A DNA stretch of 12,752 nucleotides from Dehalococcoidales bacterium (lineage in GTDB: Bacteria; Chloroflexota; Dehalococcoidia; Dehalococcoidales; UBA2162), in the NCBI GenBank assembly GCA_030648675.1, contig JAUSGV010000160.1:1-12752 (forward strand), given 5' to 3'. Shown here one piece after another: positions 11,978-12,752 of the stretch (position 1 is the first letter of the stretch; the number at the start of each line of letters is the position of its first letter). The notes under the pieces are model-generated. The model did not search any database, was not told the origin of the DNA, and saw nothing but the letters and a program-made list of their open reading frames with translations. A program made the translations under genes and the position numbers.

Positions 11978-12007
11978 TTGTAATTTGGATTTTAATTCTT
12001 GTATAAT
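11978..12007 (+). promoter_or_regulatory. Promoter of the HNH-like membrane protein gene
   Basis: A perfect TATAAT (12002-12007) has a weak TTGTAA (11978-11983) at an 18-bp spacing. The start codon at 12019 follows 11 bp after the -10 box with no Shine-Dalgarno. An earlier ATG at 12011 stops after three codons. Confidence 0.55.
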
Positions 12008-12018
12008 CTTATGACCCT

Positions 12019-12507
12019 ATGACCCTTATCGATTACGCTATTATCGCGGCCGCGATGGTGATAGTCACCCTGGTAGTCGGCGCGGCTTCCATGGCCGTGC
12101 GTAAGCTGCAAAATGCCGGGCGCCCGACAGGTGAAACACCCTCAGGCGGAGCGTCCGACCCGCAGATTAACATTGAAATTCAGGGAACCGATCCCCTGCG
12201 GGATCTGTCCCGGCTCCCCGAACTCGGCAATTCTTCCACCCTGCCCGATGAAGCCAAGAGCGCCCTGATGAACGCGGTCTGGTACCGCTGCGAAAACCCG
12301 AAATGTAACTATACCCAATTCCTCGACGTTTATCAGATCGCTTCCCTGGAAAAGGGTGGCTCCAACGCCCTGGAAAATCTTGTCGTGCTTTGCCCTGAAT
12401 GCCGCAACATCGCCGAAAGCGGCCAGATCGACGATGATATCCTGCGTTCCTGGATACAAGGCCGCTTGGAAAGGTTCAAATTCGCCCTCGACTGGCCGTA
12501 TAAGTGA
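12019..12507 (+). CDS. Membrane-anchored zinc-ribbon protein related to HNH nucleases, catalytic histidines lost
   Basis: This protein has 162 residues. An N-terminal membrane helix (about 5-27) is followed by a polar linker (30-80) and a C-terminal domain with two cysteine pairs: Cys91/Cys96 and Cys125/Cys128. The spacing and the text FLDVYQIASLEKGGSNALENLVVLCPECRN align with the HNH fold, whose usual form is L-x-V-H-H-I...GG...NL-x-x-LC-x-x-CH. Here the His-His pair is Tyr105-Gln106 and the final His is Arg129, while the GG, the Asn residues and all four cysteines remain. The protein should bind zinc but not cut DNA. It might bind nucleic acid or protein at the membrane. The start lacks a Shine-Dalgarno but lies just downstream of a promoter. 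It is followed by a terminator and so forms a single-gene unit. Confidence 0.8.
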   Translation: MTLIDYAIIAAAMVIVTLVVGAASMAVRKLQNAGRPTGETPSGGASDPQINIEIQGTDPLRDLSRLPELGNSSTLPDEAKSALMNAVWYRCENPKCNYTQFLDVYQIASLEKGGSNALENLVVLCPECRNIAESGQIDDDILRSWIQGRLERFKFALDWPYK

Positions 12508-12528
12508 AAAACAGGCGCGCCTGTTTTT
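12507..12528 (+). terminator. Intrinsic terminator, bidirectional
   Basis: A perfect 22-bp palindrome consists of AAAAACAGGCG followed by its complement, ending in five T. The arms ACAGG/CCTGT close a CGCG loop. It begins at the last base of the preceding stop codon. Confidence 0.9.
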
Positions 12529-12602
12529 CATCCTGAGCATCGCGAAGGATCTCGGGGAGGCTACCCTCGTTTGTCATCCCGGGCTTGACCCGGGATCCAG
12601 CG
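12529..12602. repeat. Dispersed repeats after the second terminator
   Basis: CATCCTGAGCATCGCGAAGGA (12529-12549) follows the terminator directly, as its sister does at 11781. Then GTCATCCCGGG with its pairing CCCGGGATCCAG (12573-12600) forms an 8-bp stem (ATCCCGGG) with a 5-nt loop. Order and spacing resemble 11781-11842. Confidence 0.8.
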
Positions 12603-12612
12603 TCTCCGGTCT

Positions 12613-12654
12613 CCAGTCCCCAGCCCCCACTCCCATCCCCCAATCCCCAATCCC
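12613..12654. repeat. Heptamer tandem array 5 (6 units)
   Basis: The units are CCAGTCC, CCAGCCC, CCACTCC, CATCCCC, CAATCCC and CAATCCC. The C-rich strand is +. The remaining 98 bp to the window end show no gene. Confidence 0.88.
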
Positions 12655-12752
12655 TCTGTCTTTCGGCATTTTCATATTTTGTACTTGATTTTTTATTTGG
12701 TAGCTTTAAATTCCCTCTCCCGTTAGACTTATAGCCTCGTTGGTATTAAACT

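Overview
The window looks like chromosomal DNA of an uncultivated or anaerobic bacterium. My best guess is Chloroflexota, class Dehalococcoidia, with moderate confidence. The basis is the general look of the histidine kinase, the GatC/GatA proteins and the repeat-rich intergenic DNA. There is no rRNA, tRNA or other marker that settles it. Strong E. coli-like promoter elements and purine-rich Shine-Dalgarno sites are visible. No phage, plasmid, insertion sequence or CRISPR array was seen.

Left block, minus strand (1-4987). An apparent Tat protein-export operon is read from right to left: a ribbon-helix-helix (RHH) regulator, three tandem TatA paralogues, a TatB-like protein whose tail is built of 18-residue repeats, and TatC, which runs off the left edge. 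A strong promoter with a palindrome over its -10 box precedes the RHH gene, so autoregulation of the operon is a reasonable inference. Upstream are a membrane PAS histidine kinase with a cysteine cluster and no visible partner regulator, and a COG1926-type phosphoribosyltransferase.

Middle block. A minus-strand rhomboid protease (5173-5802) faces plus-strand genes across a 328-bp divergent spacer. These are a large membrane protein of unknown function (6131-7345) and a voltage-sensor-like membrane protein without a pore (7450-8361).

Right block, plus strand. gatC and gatA encode two of the three subunits of the tRNA-dependent amidotransferase; gatB is not here. gatA carries an in-frame tandem 24-bp unit that resembles the dispersed intergenic repeats. 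Then come a DUF559 endonuclease-like gene bracketed by copies of a palindromic repeat, a translationally coupled pair of unknown genes (11196-11755), and a membrane-anchored zinc-ribbon/HNH-like protein that has lost the catalytic histidines.

Intergenic DNA is unusually repetitive. It holds five arrays of a 7-bp C-rich unit, all with the C-rich strand on +, and several families of short palindromes, some nested in each other. Two intrinsic terminators (11749-11780 and 12507-12528) are each followed immediately by the same repeat family. Three genes have a -10 box only 9-11 bp before the start codon, which suggests near-leaderless transcripts.
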